DNA from: Parastagonospora avenae f. sp. tritici 18332-5
Taxonomy: Eukaryota > Ascomycota > Dothideomycetes > Pleosporales > Phaeosphaeriaceae
Assembly (NCBI GenBank): GCA_022559985.1
Contig: JAFJTR010000215.1
Span: forward strand, 1-11,856
Length of the DNA stretch: 11,856 nt
Direction of reading: 5' to 3'
Part shown: positions 9,290 through 11,856 of the stretch, one piece after another
How the letters are laid out: every line of letters begins with the position of its first letter
How positions within the stretch are numbered: the first letter of the stretch is position 1
Position numbers and translations under genes: made by a program
The notes under the pieces: generated by a model
Told to the model about the DNA's origin: nothing
Database searches by the model: none
What the model saw: only the letters and a program-made list of their open reading frames with translations

Positions 9290-9600
9290 ACATACTAAGG
9301 AGAACTCTGGGATACAGGAGCTGCTCAGATCTCAACTGTTAGCAAGGACTAGTTAGCAGCATACCTCTATGAAAACCATCGTACGAAGGTAGATTAGACC
9401 CTAGGGAGAACTAACATCAGCTTTGGAGGACAAGGCTCAACTCTATCCCAGGGCACCGTACAAATCTAAAACCCCATTAGCACAGTGACGTACCATGTGC
9501 TAGATACCCCTACACCCTTTCTGCTATGCCTGGCAGACGCTAACAGGCTTAGAGCATACTTTAACAATGTGCTGAACGTTATCGTACGCAAGGACAGGAT
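9290..9600 (+). pseudogene. copia aspartic protease region, active-site DTGA intact
   Basis: LWDTGAAQIST carries the catalytic Asp (GAT, 9311-9313). The codon follows TGG, so the Asp has G before it. A second conserved block, FLLCLADANRLRAYFNN, ends the domain. Stops at 9350-9352, 9395-9397 and 9467-9469 break it. It would release Gag, protease, integrase and RT from the polyprotein. Confidence 0.78.
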
Positions 9601-9659
9601 AACTGTCCTAGTTATACGCAAATAGGGACACCTATTCTTTAATGTCAGTGCTAATAAGG

Positions 9660-10690
9660 CTACCTTATTCTTTATAGAGGTAGAATTAAGACGCCTATAT
9701 CGACGTTTTAGACACCCACGTACGGACAGATTGCATACTATGCTCAAGGCAGCAGGCCATGAGATTGACGCATCTGTCCTCGAGCAAATTCAGAAGTTTT
9801 GCCACTTCTGTCAGTTGCACGACAAAGCGCCACAACGCTTTAAGTTCTCTATTAAGGATAACTTATACTTTAATTATAAGATTATTATTAACGTTGTACA
9901 GATTAATAACTAGAATGTGCTGCATGTTATTAACGCAGATACATCCTTCTAGGCAGCAGCATTCCTTAAATCCATGTCCGCACGAGACATATAGGATGCC
10001 CTATGTAGATGCTGGATCAACACCTACTAAGGACCGCCTGACTACATCGTACATAATCCAGGAACTAACTTTGCATTAGAAGATTTCTGCAACTGTGCGA
10101 AGATTGTAGGAGCTGAATGCAAGCAAATGCTAGTTAAGGCACACTAGGTAGTAGGGAAAGTTAAGCAGGCTCATAGCCTGTTGCGTTGTACGTTCAATAT
10201 ACTACGTGCAGAACTTAACAGCAGCACTAATGATAAGGATGTGCTGCAAATGGCAGTGAAAGCTCTAAACGACACAGCAGGCCTAAATAGGCTCGTACTA
10301 ACGCTCCTTGTTTTTGGCACATACCCTCGTATCAACGCTAACTCTCCCCCATCGCCAGACATTCTCTAGAGGGCAGAAGCCGTACGAAAAGCGACAAGAA
10401 TGCTAAGAGCTGAGAGAGCCAAACTTAATGTCAACAGAGCAATCAATACCAGGAACAGCCCTCGCACGAACGACGTCCTTAACCTTCTACTCAACTCTGA
10501 GATTATGGTATGGAGAGAAAAGGCAGGATGGACTGGCCCGTACGAGATTAAAGGTATACAAGACCAGGACGTTCTTGTACATATAGAGAATGGGCTAACT
10601 GCTTTTAGAATCACGCACACTAAACTATACTACAGACCAGAAGGTTCGCACGAGCAGGACTACGCACTAAAAGAGCAGCCTTAACAAAAC
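9660..10690 (+). pseudogene. copia integrase region, catalytic D-D-E changed to N-N-K
   Basis: The zinc-binding part is preserved (RHPRTDRLHTMLKAAGHE, then CHFC). All three catalytic acids are altered: AAC for Asp at 9890-9892 (IINVVQI), AAT for Asp at 10055-10057 (YIVHNPGTNF), and AAG for Glu at 10163-10165 (GKVKQAH, where a VER-like motif is expected). An expected Trp is TAG at 9992-9994. The C-terminal part remains readable (MAVKALNDTAG, MVWREKAGWTGPYEIKGI, AFRITHTKLYYRP). Integrase inserts cDNA into the genome, and this copy could not. Confidence 0.87.
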
Positions 10691-10699
10691 ACAGAAGAC

Positions 10700-10930
10700 C
10701 TGGCACCTGTACGAATTAAACCTCCCCAGGTGAAGAAGCGCAGAAGACTGAAGAAGGCAACAACATAACCTTAAAACACACAGGATACGCTACCTATACG
10801 AGCTGAACCTCCCCTAGCAAGAAAGCGTGGTAGACTAAGGAAATACCTATTACAACCTCAACCAGAGGAAGATGAGTATATTCCTGTACGACAAGACCCT
10901 CTACAACCTAGGAGAAGTGGAAGGCTAAGA
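10700..10930 (+). repeat. three imperfect basic repeats in the integrase-RT linker
   Basis: Three units of about 29-30 codons start at 10706, 10793 and 10883. Each opens with a P(V/I)R codon trio and ends with a basic cluster: VKKRRRLKK, ARKRGRLRKY and PRRSGRLR. Spacing is 87 and 90 bases. The clusters resemble nuclear-localisation or AT-hook-like sequences; function is inferred only. Each opening trio is a variant of the GTACGA motif found across the element. Confidence 0.5.
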
Positions 10931-11089
10931 ATAACCGCGCAGCAACACCCCTAAACATTCCTTACTTAAAAGGAACTAGGAGATCTTAAACTTGCGCAAC
11001 AACTTTAGAAGGATAGCATTATTAACACACTAGGACTCCTATTTAAAGAATTAGACTGTACGGAGATAGAAACCCTAATTGCTAATAGC

Positions 11090-11856
11090 ATATTTAAAGT
11101 TCTTTAGCATGACCTAAGAAAGAAGTATAGCTGAATCTTTAACCTTAGGCTCGTGCGAGAAGTCAAAGGCAAGACAACACAGCCGTACGAGAAGTCACAG
11201 CTTGTGCTAGCTGGTCACTCAGACTAAGAGAAGGAGAGCATCCTTACACAGTTACTAACTATCTAGAGGATGAGCTAGAGATTGTTACTAGCACTTAGGG
11301 CATCACTTATTGCGACATACAGCATGCACTGCGAACTTAGAGACATTACACAAGCATATGTGCAATTAAAGGATAAGCTCCTTCGTACGCTATACGCTAA
11401 ACCCCTAAAAGAACTTAAAGACAAATTTCCTCTAGGGACTATCCTTCGTGTCGTACGACTACTATATAGTATAGCAGAATCAGGGCTATACTAGTTTAAA
11501 ACATACTACAACTACTACAAGAATAAGCTAAAGATAAGAACATCGACGTACGACCTATGCCTACTTATTACAAATGAGGGACAGGAGGTATTTGGCATTA
11601 CTAGGCTCTAAACTGACGATACACTGTCAATTGTCACCCTAGCTTTCGCACAACGCGAGCAGGAACAGCTAGAAGCAGCTGAGCTTCGTGCGAAGCTAAA
11701 AACATTACTATTAGAACACAACACAATTAAGTTTAATAGAAGCAGAATTTCTATCTTACAGGGGAAGATTACCCTAACGCAAAAGGGACAAGCAGCTCAC
11801 CTCTGCACGATCAACCAGGCTACTGAGAATGCTGCTCAACAGTACGTCGTACAGAG
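11090..11856 (+). pseudogene. copia reverse transcriptase region (start), runs off the window
   Basis: Blocks visible are FNLRLVREVKGK, ESILTQ, LRDITQAYVQLKDKLLR, LRVVRLLYSIAESG, STYDLCLLITNEG and TDDTLSIVTLAFAQ. The motif A Asp (GAC, 11342-11344) and both Asp residues of TDD (11615-11620, the equivalent of YVDD) are intact. The Trp expected after the GIPEAG-like segment is TAG (11492-11494). Gln before TDD is TAA (11609-11611). TGA at 11132-11134 probably derives from CGA. The remaining RT and RNase H would follow beyond the edge. Confidence 0.88.

Larger units (their letters stand above)
6953..11850. repeat. dispersed palindromic TCGTACGA / TCGTGCGA motif lattice across the copia element
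   Basis: Nine exact matches to TCGTACGA, TCGTGCGA or TCGCACGA were found by eye, starting at 6973, 8365, 8631, 9379, 10462, 10646, 11151, 11451 and 11686. More than thirty one- or two-base variants also occur (for example CCGTACGA at 7050, 10379, 10537 and 11182; TTGTACGA at 8152 and 8421; TCGTACAx at 7291, 7919, 8860 and 9071). Many variants are what C-to-T or G-to-A at the CpGs would produce. The copies lie in LTR, leader and all codon phases. Confidence 0.7.
6949..11856 (+). mobile_element. RIP-degraded Ty1/copia-type LTR retrotransposon, right end outside window
   Basis: The order LTR, leader, gag with zinc knuckle, protease, integrase, RT in one frame is diagnostic of Ty1/copia (integrase before RT). 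The blocks resemble a widespread copia family of filamentous fungi, recognised from RDITQAYVQ, TDDTL, GPPDYIV and LHTMLKAAGH-type segments. Mutation is lighter than in the gypsy copy: many CAG/CAA codons remain and one 204-residue stretch is still open. About 38 in-frame stops and three lost integrase acids make it non-functional. RNase H and the 3' LTR lie beyond the edge. Confidence 0.9.
7415..11856 (+). pseudogene. gag-pol: copia gag-pol polyprotein, about 38 in-frame stops, continues past right edge
   Basis: ATG at 7415-7417 opens one frame that remains in register to the end of the window, about 1480 codons, with no indel found. Domains in order are gag (7415-8930), zinc knuckle (8939-8980), protease (DTGA at 9311-9322), integrase (about 9660-10690), basic linker (10690-10930) and RT (about 11090 on). 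Almost all stops are TAG or TAA preceded by C or T. TGA occurs at 7529-7531 and 11132-11134, the latter probably from CGA. Three stops fall on expected Trp positions (8966-8968, 9992-9994, 11492-11494), which shows mutation and not stop reassignment to Gln. Gag and pol appear fused, without a frameshift. Confidence 0.88.

Noticed and set aside
9466..9747. 93-residue minus-strand ORF
   Set aside because: It is a shadow of the protease-to-integrase part of the copia frame on the opposite strand.
6953..11850. Regular short repeats as a CRISPR array
   Set aside because: The repeat is only about 8 bp, spacing is variable, copies lie inside coding sequence, and the context is eukaryotic.
7415..11856. 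Alternative genetic code with TAA/TAG read as Gln (ciliate-like), which would make the copia frame nearly intact
   Set aside because: Several TAGs fall where Trp is expected (8966, 9992, 11492; gypsy chromodomain 383), and catalytic acids are also lost by transitions. This is mutation, not reassignment.

Overview
The window looks like a transposon-rich, AT-shifted segment of a filamentous ascomycete (Pezizomycotina-type) genome. I base this on two LTR retrotransposons that resemble fungal families, both riddled with C-to-T / G-to-A transitions of the repeat-induced point mutation (RIP) kind. CAG and CAA have become TAG and TAA, TGG has become TAG, and reading frames stay in register for kilobases with no indel that I could find. 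No intact protein-coding gene, rRNA, tRNA or CRISPR array was seen.

Layout: (1) 1 to about 180 is GC-rich, not visibly mutated, and may hold the 3' end of a plus-strand gene. (2) About 185-5949 is a minus-strand Ty3/gypsy-type chromoviral element. Its 5' LTR is 5641-5949, followed by a leader, gag (ATG at 5355-5353) with a damaged CCHC knuckle, and then pol offset by -1 from gag. Pol carries protease, reverse transcriptase, RNase H, integrase and chromodomain. Its 3' LTR is not visible. (3) 5950-6948 is about 1 kb of mutated DNA between the two 5' LTRs, with no recognisable gene. (4) 6949 to the right edge is a plus-strand Ty1/copia element: LTR about 6949-7158, leader, then one gag-pol frame from 7415 running off the window in the order gag, CX2CX4CX4H knuckle, protease, integrase, basic linker, reverse transcriptase. 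This is the copia domain order. The 3' part is outside the window.

The two elements lie divergently, 5' LTR facing 5' LTR. Both are dead. The gypsy copy has lost its catalytic Asp in protease, in RT motif A and in RNase H, and two of three integrase acids. The copia copy has lost all three integrase acids but keeps its protease DTGA and RT TDD.

The most unusual signal is a short palindromic word, TCGTACGA (with TCGTGCGA/TCGCACGA), scattered about every 100 bp through the copia LTR, leader and coding region in all three codon phases. It is nearly absent from the neighbouring gypsy element and spacer. It looks like a DNA-level feature of the element, not a protein-level one.
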